64,000 nt of DNA from Bacillus oleivorans (GTDB taxonomy: Bacteria; Bacillota; Bacilli; Bacillales; JC228): NCBI RefSeq assembly GCF_900207585.1, contig NZ_OAOP01000001.1, positions 62,001 through 126,000 on the forward strand. Reading direction: 5' to 3'. Position 1 is the stretch's first letter, and the number at the start of each line of letters is the position of its first letter. Below the pieces are notes generated by a model, which made no database searches, had not been told where the DNA came from, and saw only the letters and a list, made by a program, of their open reading frames with translations. This document shows positions 1 through 9,212 of this stretch, piece by piece. The position numbers and the translations under genes are program-made.

Positions 1-1
1 T

Positions 2-211
2 ATAGAACAAAAAAGAATCTTAGACTCCCTTCGTACCGTGTTAGAAATTAAACCCCCATATGGAAGCAATCAGGTTATTATCGCTCACAGTTTTCCAAAG
101 GGTATTGGGCTTGGGCAAATCCCACATATGGGAACAGTAATTGTTTGGCCTAAGGGACAAGGAAAAGGCTATGAAATCTTCGATAAATTATCTTTATCAG
201 ATTGGGGGTGA
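2..211 (+). CDS. Histidine phosphatase family protein, C-terminal part (5' truncated by window edge)
   Basis: The first 69 codons visible form the end of a gene whose start lies outside the window. The peptide contains IIAHSFPKG, then IPHMGTVIVWPKGQGKGYEI near the C-terminus, the pattern I associate with the second catalytic histidine and tail of small phosphoglycerate-mutase-like phosphatases in Bacillus. The N-terminal RHG motif needed to prove the family is not visible. No terminator follows directly; 185 bases separate it from the next gene, with no feature I can name apart from that gene's ribosome binding site. Confidence 0.6.
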   Translation: MEQKRILDSLRTVLEIKPPYGSNQVIIAHSFPKGIGLGQIPHMGTVIVWPKGQGKGYEIFDKLSLSDWG

Positions 212-396
212 TTTTCAGTATTTTTTTATTCCAGAGGCAAACCAGTAGTGTTAATATGTCCATTTATAGATTGATTACGATTAAATTAAGGGAGACCATT
301 TTTAAACTGTGCCAAAAATTAAGGGAGATTTACTCAGTCATTTCGAGATTCCAAAACATAACAATATTGATATGTGGATAAAAAGGAGGCAAAAAA

Positions 397-1386
397 ATGA
401 TTGATGTAACCCAACTTATATGGATTGGTGCAGGTGCCGGTATTATACTTCTTATTGAAGCTTTAGGGTGGTTTTATTGGCGAATTTGGGGTAAACCTTC
501 TATTCGCGAATATGTATCAGAAGAAGAGGAGCCTGATGGTGAATACCAAATTATCAAACGGGTAAAAACACCGACACAACGAATCGCCCTTGTTAAACAT
601 CAAGATGAACTGCTTATATATTCGAATGGAGATGTAATGTTTGGAACAACTGAAGACGATGAAATATATGCTGAAGCATTAATACATGTACCAATGGCAG
701 CTGCGGGTAAACGGGAGTCCATTCTGATAATTGGCGGCGGTGGGGGAATTACAACAAGAGAAGCTCTTAAGTATCCAGAAGTAAATAAGATCACGACAGT
801 AGATATAGACGAAATTATGATGGATTTTGGTAAAAATTTGGAACCGCTCGTTAAATTTAATAAAGGTTCATTGAATCACCCCAAAGTAAAAACGGTGATA
901 GAAGACGGACGAAAATTTGTTGAAGAAAATCATGAGAAATGGGATGCCATTTTCATAGATATTCCTGAACCGAGCGGGGAATGTCCGGAACTAAGCCGGC
1001 TCTTCAGTTTGGAATTTTTTAAGCTTTTAAAAGAAAGATTGGAACCAGATGGCGTGGTTAATATCTCTTGTCCTTCGTTAGCCTATATACCTGATTACCT
1101 CTGGAGTGTACATGCCACCTTAACAGCAGCAGGATTTCATGTCTTGCCTTATCATTTCGATGTAATCTCAGAATATGAAGATGACTACGGGTTTTGTATG
1201 GCAACAAACCGCCCCATTTTTCCAGATGAAATAACCATTCGTATTCCTACACGTTACCTATCAAAAGCGAGAGTTCAGGATATGTTCTATATTCCTTATA
1301 ACTATAATAAATACTGGTCAAATAATAAAATTCAAACAGATAGTAATCTAGCTCTTGCCGAAATTGTTGATGATTGGGATGATTAA
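397..1386 (+). CDS. Membrane-anchored spermidine/spermine synthase-like protein
   Basis: The protein has 329 residues. Residues about 5-28 form one hydrophobic helix, so the enzyme domain is probably tethered to the membrane. The rest looks like a polyamine aminopropyltransferase-type Rossmann domain: the nucleotide loop IIGGGGGITTREAL (about 110-123), the acidic VDIDEIMM strand end, and IDIPEPSGECPELSRLFS, where classical enzymes carry the DSxDP gatekeeper loop. The family transfers aminopropyl from decarboxylated SAM; here the gatekeeper loop is altered (DIPEPSG), so the exact substrate is uncertain. Start ATG at 397 has AGGAGG eight bases upstream. Classical SpeE is shorter and soluble; the N-terminal anchor is the odd point. 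Confidence 0.75.
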   Translation: MIDVTQLIWIGAGAGIILLIEALGWFYWRIWGKPSIREYVSEEEEPDGEYQIIKRVKTPTQRIALVKHQDELLIYSNGDVMFGTTEDDEIYAEALIHVPMAAAGKRESILIIGGGGGITTREALKYPEVNKITTVDIDEIMMDFGKNLEPLVKFNKGSLNHPKVKTVIEDGRKFVEENHEKWDAIFIDIPEPSGECPELSRLFSLEFFKLLKERLEPDGVVNISCPSLAYIPDYLWSVHATLTAAGFHVLPYHFDVISEYEDDYGFCMATNRPIFPDEITIRIPTRYLSKARVQDMFYIPYNYNKYWSNNKIQTDSNLALAEIVDDWDD

Positions 1387-1465
1387 TTAACTAAAAATTT
1401 GCAAGCTGCCAAAGGAACTTTTACAATAATAGATACTAAAAATAAAAGTAAAACAGGTGACAATG

Positions 1466-2137
1466 ATGGAAAAATCTATTGCTGAAAAGCTAAACCTACA
1501 AAAATATGAAAAGGCAGCAGTACTAAATCTACCTGAAGGTACAGATTATTTAGCGGAACTAGAAGATTATGATACAGACCTTACCAGCAGTTCGTACGAT
1601 CTTATTTTTGCCTTTGTGTTAGATCTAAAGTCCTTAAAGGCATTAGTTGATCGGATAATTGAAAAAAATATCCTAAACAAAAATGGCTATATTTATTTGG
1701 CCTATCCAAAAAAGGGCAATAAAGTATATCCTACGTTTATTCATCGTGATGAATTATTAGGTGGTTTGGGCGCAGATGCAAATGGATATATTGGGTCTAG
1801 CAACGTTAAATTTGCCCGGATGGTAGGGTTAGATGATGTATTTACAGTTGTTGGTCTCAAGGAGGATGCCAAAAGCAAACATCAGACATCCACAAAAGCA
1901 AGTCAGTGCGTAGATGATTATATCGAGCTTATTCCGCAAATTGAAAAAGACCTCGAAGATACACCTGAACAGCTAGCCATCTATCAATTACTTTCTCCAG
2001 GTTACCGGAAAGATTGGGCCAGGTTTGTGTATAGTGCCAAGCAGGAAGAAACTAGAGCCAAACGCCGTGAGGAAATGAAAATAATACTGGCTGCCGGTTA
2101 CAAGAGCCGCGATCTTTATCGCAGGGATCATTCATAA
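1466..2137 (+). CDS. YdeI/OmpD-associated (OmdA) family protein
   Basis: The C-terminal 60 residues (LSPGYRKDWARFVYSAKQ, then RREEMKIILAAGYK) match the OmdA/YdeI 'bacteriocin-protection' family in my recognition. The N-terminal 120 residues are a separate alpha/beta domain that I do not recognise with confidence. The molecular function of the family is not settled. Start choice: in-frame GTG 1457, ATG 1463 and ATG 1466 are possible; AGGTGA at 1455-1460 gives the best spacing to 1466, giving 223 residues. It lies 79 bases after the spermidine-synthase-like gene and is followed by a strong terminator, so the two could share a transcript. Confidence 0.65.
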   Translation: MEKSIAEKLNLQKYEKAAVLNLPEGTDYLAELEDYDTDLTSSSYDLIFAFVLDLKSLKALVDRIIEKNILNKNGYIYLAYPKKGNKVYPTFIHRDELLGGLGADANGYIGSSNVKFARMVGLDDVFTVVGLKEDAKSKHQTSTKASQCVDDYIELIPQIEKDLEDTPEQLAIYQLLSPGYRKDWARFVYSAKQEETRAKRREEMKIILAAGYKSRDLYRRDHS

Positions 2138-2164
2138 GATATACATTGGGTTTGATTTGAAAAC

Positions 2165-2208
2165 AAAAAAGGAGAAGTTTCTTGTATGAGAAAACTTCTC
2201 CTTTTTAT
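2165..2208 (+). terminator. Rho-independent terminator
   Basis: AAAGGAGAAGTTT pairs with AAACTTCTCCTTT around a short loop, and the 3' arm runs into a T-rich tract. It ends the transcript of the YdeI-like gene. Confidence 0.85.
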
Positions 2209-2412
2209 TATGTCTGGTTCAGTGTTAAAACTGGCCATTTTATAAAAAATGGCATCAAGTATAAGTCACAAACGATATGACTGTGCCAAATGAATCAAAC
2301 TAAATAGGAGAGTATATGCTAAATAGAAAACATAATTTCACTGCCAATTGAACTATTATAAGCTGAGTTCTTTTTAAAGTTTTGGGACTAAACCATATGG
2401 CGGTAATTAAAT

Positions 2413-2698
2413 AAGGCTGTTTTCGCAAGGATTGTTGCTACTTGAATATATTTTTTGAACTGAAGTGGAATGGAGTGGAAGACACTTGACTCCTCATAAA
2501 ATGCATTCGCATTTTCTTCGTGCGATGCTTATGCTGCCGAAGCCTTCCTTGTCCTGGGAAGAAGAGTGAGCCTCTAGACCCCGCAGGAAAAGCCGAGGAG
2601 GCTCAGGCCACCTCCCCGGGGAATCTTGTGTCTGGAGCGAAATGGAACGGACATGTGTGCCTCCATTAAAAAACAACAAAGTATGCGAAAACAGCCTT
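2413..2698. mobile_element. MITE-like element, copy 1 (15-bp TIR, 4-bp target duplication)
   Basis: The 286-bp segment begins AAGGCTGTTTTCGCA and ends with the exact reverse complement TGCGAAAACAGCCTT. It is flanked on both sides by AAAT (2409-2412 and 2699-2702), as expected for a target-site duplication. A second copy lies at 47605-47831. No transposase is encoded. Inside, sub-terminal repeats (GACACTTGACTCC against GGAATCTTGTGTC) make most of the element self-complementary. About 80 bases in the middle differ completely from copy 2. The rest of the gap (2209-2412) holds only a small GCCATTTT hairpin and no gene. Confidence 0.85.
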
Positions 2699-2723
2699 AA
2701 ATAAATAACGAGAGGTGAAGCAA

Positions 2724-4268
2724 ATGAAAAATGCTTTCTTTGAGCAGGCACAACGATTTGGGAAATCCTTTATGCTTCCGATTGCCGTGCTCCCAGCCGC
2801 TGGATTGTTGCTGGGAATCGGCGGAGCCTTCAGTAATCCGGCAACGATTCAGGCCTATCCATTTTTGAATCAGCCGTCTCTTCAAGCGATCTTTTTAGTT
2901 ATGTCTTCAGCGGGAAACATTATTTTTGCCAATTTAGCAATTATCTTCGCAGTTGGGGTTGCGATCGGACTTGCAAGGTCTGATAAAGGAACAGCAGCCT
3001 TAGCAGCTGTACTAGGTTACCTGGTTATGAATGCAACTATTAATGCTATGCTGAATATAACGGGGAACCTGGCCCAAGAGAATCTGGCTCAAGTCGGACA
3101 AGGTACAATCCTTGGTATTCAAACACTAGAAACAGGTGTATTTGGCGGGGTTGTTTTAGGTTTAATGACTTACTTTCTTCATCAGAGATACAATAAAATC
3201 GAATTGCCGCGGTTCCTTGGATTTTTTGGGGGATCTAGGTTTATTCCGATTGTTACTTCATTTGCATCGATCTTATTAGGTATTGTTCTTTATTATATTT
3301 GGCCAATTATACAGTCAGGGATCTTTTCTTTAGGCGGGCTTGTAGAGGCTACAGGCTATATCGGAACATTAATCTATGGATTTGTTTTACGTATGTTAGG
3401 TCCATTTGGTTTGCATCATATTTTTTATATTCCTTTTTGGACAACAAGTCTTGGCGGATCCATGATTATTGACGGGAACCTGGTAGAAGGAACCCAACGG
3501 ATCTTCTTTGCCCAGCTGGCTCAGGCCGATGTAGAGCAATTCTACATTGGAACCGCCCGTTTTATGGCCGGAAGACATATTACGATGATGTTTGGTCTTC
3601 TTGGTGCCTGCTTAGCGATGTATCATACAGCTAAACCGGAAAATAAAAAGAAGGTTGCCGGCCTAATGCTTTCAGCAGGATTAACCTCATTTCTTACAGG
3701 CATTACAGAACCTATCGAATTTTCCTTTTTATTTATTGCCCCAATTTTGTATGTAATCCATGCCTTTTATGATGGTCTTGCTTTTATGATGGCTCATATT
3801 TTTGAAATAACAATCGGGCAAACCTTTTCCGGTGGTTTTATAGATTTCCTTTTATTCGGTGTCCTGCAAGGGATTGATAAAACAAACTGGATTATGGTCC
3901 CAATTATTGGGGTCCCATGGTTTTTCCTTTACTATTTCACTTTTAGGTTTATGATAAAGAAGTTTGATTATAAAACACCTGGGCGTGAGATTGAAGAGGC
4001 TGAATCAGTGTCATACACAAAATCAGAAAGAGCTGTAGCTATAATTAACGGACTGGGTGGAGAAGCAAACATTAAAGATGTAGATGCCTGTGCAACCCGT
4101 CTGCGTGTAAGTGTTCATGAAGCAGATCTTGTGAAGAAGGATGATTTGATGAAAACAGGAGCAAAAGGTGTGGTAGCAAGCGGTACAGGAGTTCAGGTTA
4201 TTTATGGTCCTGAAGTAACCACGATTAAAAATCAAGTTGAGGAAGCGTTAGGAGATAAAAAAGAATGA
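2724..4268 (+). CDS. PTS transporter, fused EIIC-EIIB (glucose/N-acetylhexosamine family)
   Basis: The 514-residue protein has a hydrophobic EIIC domain (about residues 1-400, with the conserved [12 protein letters not shown] segment) followed by an EIIB domain. EIIB carries the phosphorylation-site motif DACATRLRV, with Cys456. It imports and phosphorylates a sugar using phosphate relayed from HPr and an EIIA that is not encoded here. Start ATG 2724 is preferred over upstream GTG 2715 because GAGGTG (2712-2717) is the ribosome binding site. The stop overlaps the nanE start (ATGA), which implies translational coupling. Context suggests N-acetylmannosamine or a related amino sugar as substrate; this is inference. 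Confidence 0.9.
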   Translation: MKNAFFEQAQRFGKSFMLPIAVLPAAGLLLGIGGAFSNPATIQAYPFLNQPSLQAIFLVMSSAGNIIFANLAIIFAVGVAIGLARSDKGTAALAAVLGYLVMNATINAMLNITGNLAQENLAQVGQGTILGIQTLETGVFGGVVLGLMTYFLHQRYNKIELPRFLGFFGGSRFIPIVTSFASILLGIVLYYIWPIIQSGIFSLGGLVEATGYIGTLIYGFVLRMLGPFGLHHIFYIPFWTTSLGGSMIIDGNLVEGTQRIFFAQLAQADVEQFYIGTARFMAGRHITMMFGLLGACLAMYHTAKPENKKKVAGLMLSAGLTSFLTGITEPIEFSFLFIAPILYVIHAFYDGLAFMMAHIFEITIGQTFSGGFIDFLLFGVLQGIDKTNWIMVPIIGVPWFFLYYFTFRFMIKKFDYKTPGREIEEAESVSYTKSERAVAIINGLGGEANIKDVDACATRLRVSVHEADLVKKDDLMKTGAKGVVASGTGVQVIYGPEVTTIKNQVEEALGDKKE

Positions 4269-4957
4269 GGATATTTGAACAACTGGACAAACAACTGATT
4301 GTGTCTTGTCAGGCGTTGGAGGATGAACCGCTGCACTCCCCGGAGATTATGGGGAAAATGGCTTTAGCCGCGATGCAGGGAGGTGCAAAGGGTATTCGGG
4401 CCAACTCAGTCGCAGATATCAAAGCTATTCAAAAACAAGTCAATCTCCCTATCATCGGGATTATTAAACAAGATTATAATGACAGCCATATTTACATCAC
4501 CCCGACGATTAAGGAAGTAGACGCATTATTGAATGCAGATGTAGAAATTATCGCGATGGATGCGACGAGCCGTAAACGCCCTAATAATGAAAAGCTTGAA
4601 GATATTGTCCGCTATGCTAAACAAAAGCGGCCAGAGGTAGCATTAATGGCTGATATTTCATCACTTGAAGACGCAGTTCGGGCTGAAGCGTTAGGCTTTG
4701 ATTGCATCTCTACTACTCTCGTGGGCTATACCGATGAAACAGAAGGAAATAATATTGCGAATGAAGAATTCGCACTTTTAAAGGAAATCAAGGCAGCTGT
4801 ATCGAAGCCTGTAATTGCGGAAGGTAAAATTGATACACCTGAAAAAGCGGCAAAGGCACTGCAAAATGGAGCCGATTTTGTAGTGGTTGGAAGTGCCATT
4901 ACACGTCCGCAATTAATTACGAAAACCTTTGTGGATGCTATTAAAGAGCATAGCTAA
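4265..4957 (+). CDS. nanE: N-acetylmannosamine-6-phosphate 2-epimerase
   Basis: The 230-residue TIM-barrel protein converts ManNAc-6-P to GlcNAc-6-P in the cytosol. Recognised segments are [14 protein letters not shown] at the N-terminus, [19 protein letters not shown], the catalytic-region MDATSRKRP and [13 protein letters not shown], then the phosphate-binding [10 protein letters not shown] near the end. The length equals that of the family. It overlaps the PTS gene by 4 bases (ATGA). Other sialic-acid genes (nanA, nanK) are absent from the window, so the pair looks like a ManNAc uptake module whose product enters GlcNAc-6-P catabolism elsewhere. Confidence 0.93.
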   Translation: MRIFEQLDKQLIVSCQALEDEPLHSPEIMGKMALAAMQGGAKGIRANSVADIKAIQKQVNLPIIGIIKQDYNDSHIYITPTIKEVDALLNADVEIIAMDATSRKRPNNEKLEDIVRYAKQKRPEVALMADISSLEDAVRAEALGFDCISTTLVGYTDETEGNNIANEEFALLKEIKAAVSKPVIAEGKIDTPEKAAKALQNGADFVVVGSAITRPQLITKTFVDAIKEHS

Positions 4958-4973
4958 TGTATTTTTCATATAC

Positions 4974-5028
4974 AAAAAAGACTGTTTTTTGGTGGGGAAA
5001 TTCCCTTTTCAAGACAGTCTTTTTTTGT
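4974..5028. terminator. Bidirectional terminator between nanE and ecfT
   Basis: AAAAAAGACTGT pairs with ACAGTCTTTTTTT, so the stem has A and T runs on both sides and can serve the convergent genes. Confidence 0.8.
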
Positions 5029-5855
5029 TATTTAAATGGGTTATAGAAGCGGCTGCCATCATAAAACGTAATCATTAAGGAACCAGTCCAAATAATAAAA
5101 AATAATATGATAGCAACAAAATCTATTTTTTGAAAGGGCTTCGCACTATACCAGGTTCTTTTTCTATGTTTTCCAAAGCCGCGAAGATCCATGACGTTAC
5201 TTACGACTTCTATCCGGTCTAAGCTTGAGAAGATTAAGGGCGTAATAATCGATGCCGCATTTTTAATCCGTTTGGACAGTTTGGTTTTTTTAGACATATC
5301 AATCCCGCGTGCTTGTTGACATAGTGATATAGTTCGAAATTCTCTTTGAATATCGGGGATATAACGTAATGCTAAGGCAACTGCATAGGATATCCGGTAG
5401 CTGACCCCGATTCGATTTAGAGACGAGGCAAATTCACTTGGCTGAGTAGTTACGATAAATAGCAGAGCAACGGGAATAACAACAAAATATTTTAGTGAAA
5501 TATTAAATAAATAAAATAATTGTTCTGCTGTTAATGCGAAGTGACCTGCTCCAATCAGAATGTGTATCGACTGATATATCTCCACTCCCTGCTGAGGAGA
5601 GAATATATAAATAGCAATATTATTAAACAGCATAAAGGCTAAAATAAAGACAAGTACATAAGAAACTTCGCTTATTTTTACCTTAGATAATTTAAAAATG
5701 ATTAAACTAATTGCGAAAAGAAAAAGCAGAATTCTTGTATCATAGGTTAACATGGCTGCAAAAGTCCACATAATAAAGCAAAGTAATTTTGTAGCTCCGG
5801 TTAACTGGTGAATCGGGGATATTCGTTCAATATAAGATAACATTTCTACAGCCAT
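5028..5855 (-). CDS. ecfT: ECF transporter transmembrane (T) component
   Basis: The 275-residue membrane protein links the ATPases to the substrate-binding subunit. It has several hydrophobic segments and the two short coupling motifs typical of EcfT, in CQQARGIDMS and MDLRGFGKHRKRTW. It is the last gene of the minus-strand operon SAM hydrolase - S component - double ATPase - T component. Its start overlaps the ATPase stop by 10 bases, with GGGAGG upstream. Known family role: vitamin or metabolite import. The substrate follows from the S component, not from this gene. Confidence 0.88.
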   Translation of the reverse strand: MAVEMLSYIERISPIHQLTGATKLLCFIMWTFAAMLTYDTRILLFLFAISLIIFKLSKVKISEVSYVLVFILAFMLFNNIAIYIFSPQQGVEIYQSIHILIGAGHFALTAEQLFYLFNISLKYFVVIPVALLFIVTTQPSEFASSLNRIGVSYRISYAVALALRYIPDIQREFRTISLCQQARGIDMSKKTKLSKRIKNAASIITPLIFSSLDRIEVVSNVMDLRGFGKHRKRTWYSAKPFQKIDFVAIILFFIIWTGSLMITFYDGSRFYNPFK

Positions 5856-7573
5856 CTCATTCTTGCCTCCCGATCATAATCTATGAACCGTTGAACAAAG
5901 TCAGTGGGATTATTAATTTCAGCAAGCTTTGCGAGTTCAAATAGTGAGGTTTCTTTAAGGTTAGCCTGTTTCATAAGCTGATTATTAGCTATAATATGAA
6001 CGGGTTTGTCATCAGCAAGTATTCCTCGATTTCCAATGACAATTGTTCGAGTTGTGTATTCAAGCATAAGATGCATATCATGAGTGATCATCAAAATGGT
6101 AACCCCTTGATTATTCAACTCAACTAAAAACTCCATAATCTCAGTATAATGGCGAAAATCCTGACCAGCAGTCGGTTCATCTAAAATAATCATTTCTGGT
6201 TCTAAGACTAGAATAGAGGCGATGGTAACCCGCTTTTTCTGGCCAAAACTTAATACAGAAATTGGCCAATTGCGATAAGGATATAAACCGCAGATTTTCA
6301 ATGTCTTTTCAACCTGTTTTGAAATTTTATCTTCTGAACAGCCCCTTGCTGCAAGGCCTAAAGCTACCTCATCAAATATCTTATGCTTTGATATCATGTG
6401 GTTAGGGTTTTGCATAACCATGCCGATAAGAAGTGAACGCTCACTGATTGTTTTATTACACAGATCCCGTCCATTAAAAAGAATCCGGCCAGATGAGGGT
6501 TTTTCAAAGCCGCAAATGAGCTTAGTTAAAGTAGACTTCCCTGCCCCATTTTTGCCAGCCACACTCACCATTTCGCCTCTATTGATTGATAAGGATATAT
6601 TATTTAAAACTTCCTTTCCTGCCTCATAACGAAAGGAAATACTCTCAAGCTCTAACAATGGTTCTGAAAAGAAGGATGGCTGGCGAAGAGGCTTGGATTC
6701 AAAGCATTCTTTGAGTTTGTCTTTCCACCCATTCAAATTTAGTGTGTTAATATGCGCTGGATTCATAGTAGATAAGACTTCACAGCCAGCATATTTCAGT
6801 GCTTTTATGTATAAGGGCTCTCTTAAATTAGTTTTTTCTAATACATTTGAAGATAATAGCTCAGAAGGAGAAGTATCACTGACAATTCTGCCTTGATCCA
6901 TAACAATAATTCGGTCCACGCTGCGATGTAAAACATCCTCTAAGCGATGTTCAACAATTACAATCGTTTTATCCGTTTCCTTATGAATCCGGTCAATCAG
7001 TTCAATCGCATATTTTCCTGTAGCCGGATCAAGATTAGCGAGAGGTTCATCAAATAATAAAATATCTACTTCATCAACCATGACACCTGCTAATGCGACT
7101 CTTTGCTTTTGGCCGCCAGATAAATGATGAATAGAGCAATGGAGGTGATCGTCTACCTCCACCAGTTTTGCAATCTCTTTTACTCTTTTTTTCATAGCCT
7201 CTTGTGGAATACACTCATTTTCCATCGCAAACGCAATGTCTTCACTCACTGTGAGTCCAACGAACTGACCATCTGGGTCTTGTAAAACAGTGCCTACTGT
7301 TTTCGAGCGGGTAAATAAATCCTGTTTGAGCCCATTTTCAGATTTTATGTTCAGTTTTCCGCTAACTTCCCCCTCATATGAATGAGGAATTAACCCATTG
7401 ATACAATGAACAAGCGTACTTTTTCCTGAACCGGATGGACCGACTATTAAAATCTTCTCACCCTGATAGATTGTAAGATTAATATCTAGTAAAGTAGGTT
7501 TCAACTGACTGCGGTATTTAAAAGTGTAATTATTAAATTCAATGATAGGTATTCCCATTATGTATCCCGTCAT
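5846..7573 (-). CDS. ECF transporter, duplicated ATP-binding protein (two ABC domains)
   Basis: One 575-residue chain carries two complete ABC ATPases. Domain 1 (about 8-240) has Walker A GPSGSGKST, signature LSGGQKQRVALAG and Walker B LLFDEPLANLD. Domain 2 (about 305-540) has GKNGAGKST, signature LSFGQKKRVTIAS (a G-to-F variant) and IILDEPTAGQD. Fused EcfA-EcfA' proteins occur in dedicated ECF systems, including the group described in subsystem annotation as methionine-regulated. The start is unclear: ATG 7573 or ATG 7558, neither with a strong ribosome binding site. A hairpin lies between it and the preceding gene. Confidence 0.9.
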   Translation of the reverse strand: MTGYIMGIPIIEFNNYTFKYRSQLKPTLLDINLTIYQGEKILIVGPSGSGKSTLVHCINGLIPHSYEGEVSGKLNIKSENGLKQDLFTRSKTVGTVLQDPDGQFVGLTVSEDIAFAMENECIPQEAMKKRVKEIAKLVEVDDHLHCSIHHLSGGQKQRVALAGVMVDEVDILLFDEPLANLDPATGKYAIELIDRIHKETDKTIVIVEHRLEDVLHRSVDRIIVMDQGRIVSDTSPSELLSSNVLEKTNLREPLYIKALKYAGCEVLSTMNPAHINTLNLNGWKDKLKECFESKPLRQPSFFSEPLLELESISFRYEAGKEVLNNISLSINRGEMVSVAGKNGAGKSTLTKLICGFEKPSSGRILFNGRDLCNKTISERSLLIGMVMQNPNHMISKHKIFDEVALGLAARGCSEDKISKQVEKTLKICGLYPYRNWPISVLSFGQKKRVTIASILVLEPEMIILDEPTAGQDFRHYTEIMEFLVELNNQGVTILMITHDMHLMLEYTTRTIVIGNRGILADDKPVHIIANNQLMKQANLKETSLFELAKLAEINNPTDFVQRFIDYDREARMRWL

Positions 7574-7638
7574 TTCTAAAACGAAGTAGTTTTTGTATTT
7601 CCCTATTTTTATGTATCACTGGGATGGCATTCATGAAA

Positions 7639-7674
7639 AGAAGCCTGAAGCGAAAACTTCCGGCTTAGGCTTCT
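7639..7674 (-). terminator. Hairpin inside the ECF operon (possible attenuator or processing site)
   Basis: On the minus strand AGAAGCCTAAG...CTTCAGGCTTCT forms a stem followed by TTTT. It overlaps the stop of the S-component gene and precedes the ATPase gene, so it could lower expression of the two downstream genes. The T run is only four bases, so full termination is doubtful. Confidence 0.4.
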
Positions 7675-8222
7675 AAGTCTAAGCTATCTGTCTTACTTCG
7701 AGTTTTGGCGTAGGCCGCTAATAAAATTGAACCAATTACCCCCACTGTTACTATATTAGCTGCACCAGCTACTAGCCCTTGGACAAATACTTTATTAGCT
7801 GGTTCTGCATAGATTAATATATCTAATATGGGTGCGACCAAGAACCAGCCAACCGCTTGAGCAATCCCTTGAACAACATTAAACGTAACAATTTGTTTCG
7901 TTCCCAATACGCCACTTTGAATATTGATTTTTTTCCATGCTAAACCCATTAAAAGTCCAACGATACCTGAAACAATAACCCAGCTCCACCAAATGGACCC
8001 CCACATAATGGCGTCTTTTAATGCATGACCAATAAAACCAATAAGTGCACCAGCAATTGGGCCAAAAATTACAGACATAAGTGCTAAAAAGGCATAGGAT
8101 GTTTCAATATTCGTATTAGGAATACCTGAAGGAAGGGAAGCAAAACGTCCCAGGATTAAAAAGACAGCGGTTCCTATCCCAATCGCTACAACAGTTTTTG
8201 TAGAAAGTGCTTTGTTTTGCAT
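7665..8222 (-). CDS. ECF transporter substrate-binding (S) component, UPF0397 type
   Basis: The 185-residue membrane protein has five to six hydrophobic segments. It carries the strings [16 protein letters not shown] and [20 protein letters not shown], which I recognise as the UPF0397/ECF S-component family. S components bind the substrate and confer specificity on the ATPase/EcfT module encoded just downstream. The upstream partner is a SAM hydrolase, which makes a substrate linked to methionine or adenosine plausible, but this is inference. ATG 8222 has AAAGGAG at good distance. Only 17 bases separate it from the hydrolase gene. Confidence 0.85.
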   Translation of the reverse strand: MQNKALSTKTVVAIGIGTAVFLILGRFASLPSGIPNTNIETSYAFLALMSVIFGPIAGALIGFIGHALKDAIMWGSIWWSWVIVSGIVGLLMGLAWKKINIQSGVLGTKQIVTFNVVQGIAQAVGWFLVAPILDILIYAEPANKVFVQGLVAGAANIVTVGVIGSILLAAYAKTRSKTDSLDLEA

Positions 8223-8239
8223 ACTGTTTTCTCCTTTTC

Positions 8240-9097
8240 TTATTCATATATGATCTTTGGCGCTTTTCGAAGCGATATTCGCCAATTGGATCCAGTCCCA
8301 ATACTATATACTTCTGCAAATGAACCCTGATTGATAGCGATTGCCAAGTTATCTAGCGAATTTATGTAAACCAATGGCTCTCCGATACATAAATCTGCAA
8401 AAGAACGTCCGTAGGTCATGAAATTTTTATAAACTTTTTTATTATCATTTTCGATCAAGACTTCTGCCGAGTCTCCATATTGCATTCCTAGGTCAAGAAA
8501 AAGTTCCCGACTGATATTAGTCCATACATTTCCAAATCGAATATCGAGAATGTCAATCATTCCAGTAAGAACCCCATGGGATAGACTTGCTTCAAAAAGA
8601 GGCAGCAAAATTATAGAATCAATTGAATAAATTGGACCAACCTCTTCAAAAGAAATAGTATGAGATGCAAGTCTAGCACCAGTATAGGCATAAATATCCC
8701 GTCCGTGGAACGTATGAGAGGCACCAGCCTTAGGCAAACGGTTTTTTTGCTCATCAATGATTCTTGCTTCTATGATTCCGATGCTATGATGAATATGGGT
8801 AAGAGTTCCGTTATCAGGTGTGACAATAAAGTGATTAGAGCCAGTCTTAACAACAACACTTTTGCGATCGCTCCCCACACCTGGATCGACGACTGAAACA
8901 AAAACCGTATTTTCTGGCCAATAAGGAACAGTTTGCAATAAGCGATATGACCCTTCCCAAATATTGTATGGGGGAATATCATGCGTTAAATCAAATAGAG
9001 GTATGGAGGGATCGACCGTATGAGCGACCCCATACATGGCACTGACAGCCCCGTCACTCAAGCCAAAATCTGATTGCAGTACCAATGCATTACTCAT
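8240..9097 (-). CDS. S-adenosylmethionine hydrolase (hydroxide adenosyltransferase, DUF62 family)
   Basis: The 285-residue protein starts with [17 protein letters not shown] and contains [27 protein letters not shown] and FHGRDIYA. These cover the conserved Asp, Arg and His positions of the DUF62 (SAM hydroxide adenosyltransferase/fluorinase-like) family. Known members split SAM into adenosine and methionine using water. The length equals that of the usual hydrolases, and I see no feature of the fluorinases or chlorinases. It is the first gene of the ECF operon, so its product or substrate may be what the transporter handles. AAAGGGG lies upstream of ATG 9097. Confidence 0.85.
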   Translation of the reverse strand: MSNALVLQSDFGLSDGAVSAMYGVAHTVDPSIPLFDLTHDIPPYNIWEGSYRLLQTVPYWPENTVFVSVVDPGVGSDRKSVVVKTGSNHFIVTPDNGTLTHIHHSIGIIEARIIDEQKNRLPKAGASHTFHGRDIYAYTGARLASHTISFEEVGPIYSIDSIILLPLFEASLSHGVLTGMIDILDIRFGNVWTNISRELFLDLGMQYGDSAEVLIENDNKKVYKNFMTYGRSFADLCIGEPLVYINSLDNLAIAINQGSFAEVYSIGTGSNWRISLRKAPKIIYE

Positions 9098-9177
9098 TCA
9101 TATTCCCCTTTCAACTCGTTATCATATAAAGAAAATGCATATATTTAATTTTTTATTACTATAATTTTTTTCTAAAA

Positions 9178-9212
9178 TAAAAAAACACTCCTCATCTAGT
9201 ATTAGACAAGGA
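9178..9212 (-). terminator. Terminator-like hairpin ahead of the SAM hydrolase operon
   Basis: On the minus strand TCCTTGTCT pairs with AGATGAGGA (9 bp, two G-U pairs) around AATACT, followed by GTG and a T run. It lies 133 bases after the endonuclease stop and about 80 bases before the hydrolase start. It may end the first gene or form the off-state of a leader. A second folded segment (CCTC/GAGG inside GGTT/AACC) lies just upstream at about 9236-9273. I could not match either to a known riboswitch. Confidence 0.55.

Noticed and set aside
2494-2751. Minus-strand 85-codon frame across MITE copy 1
   Set aside because: It runs through the repeat element and has no domain; a similar frame in copy 2 is broken, as expected for non-coding repeat DNA.
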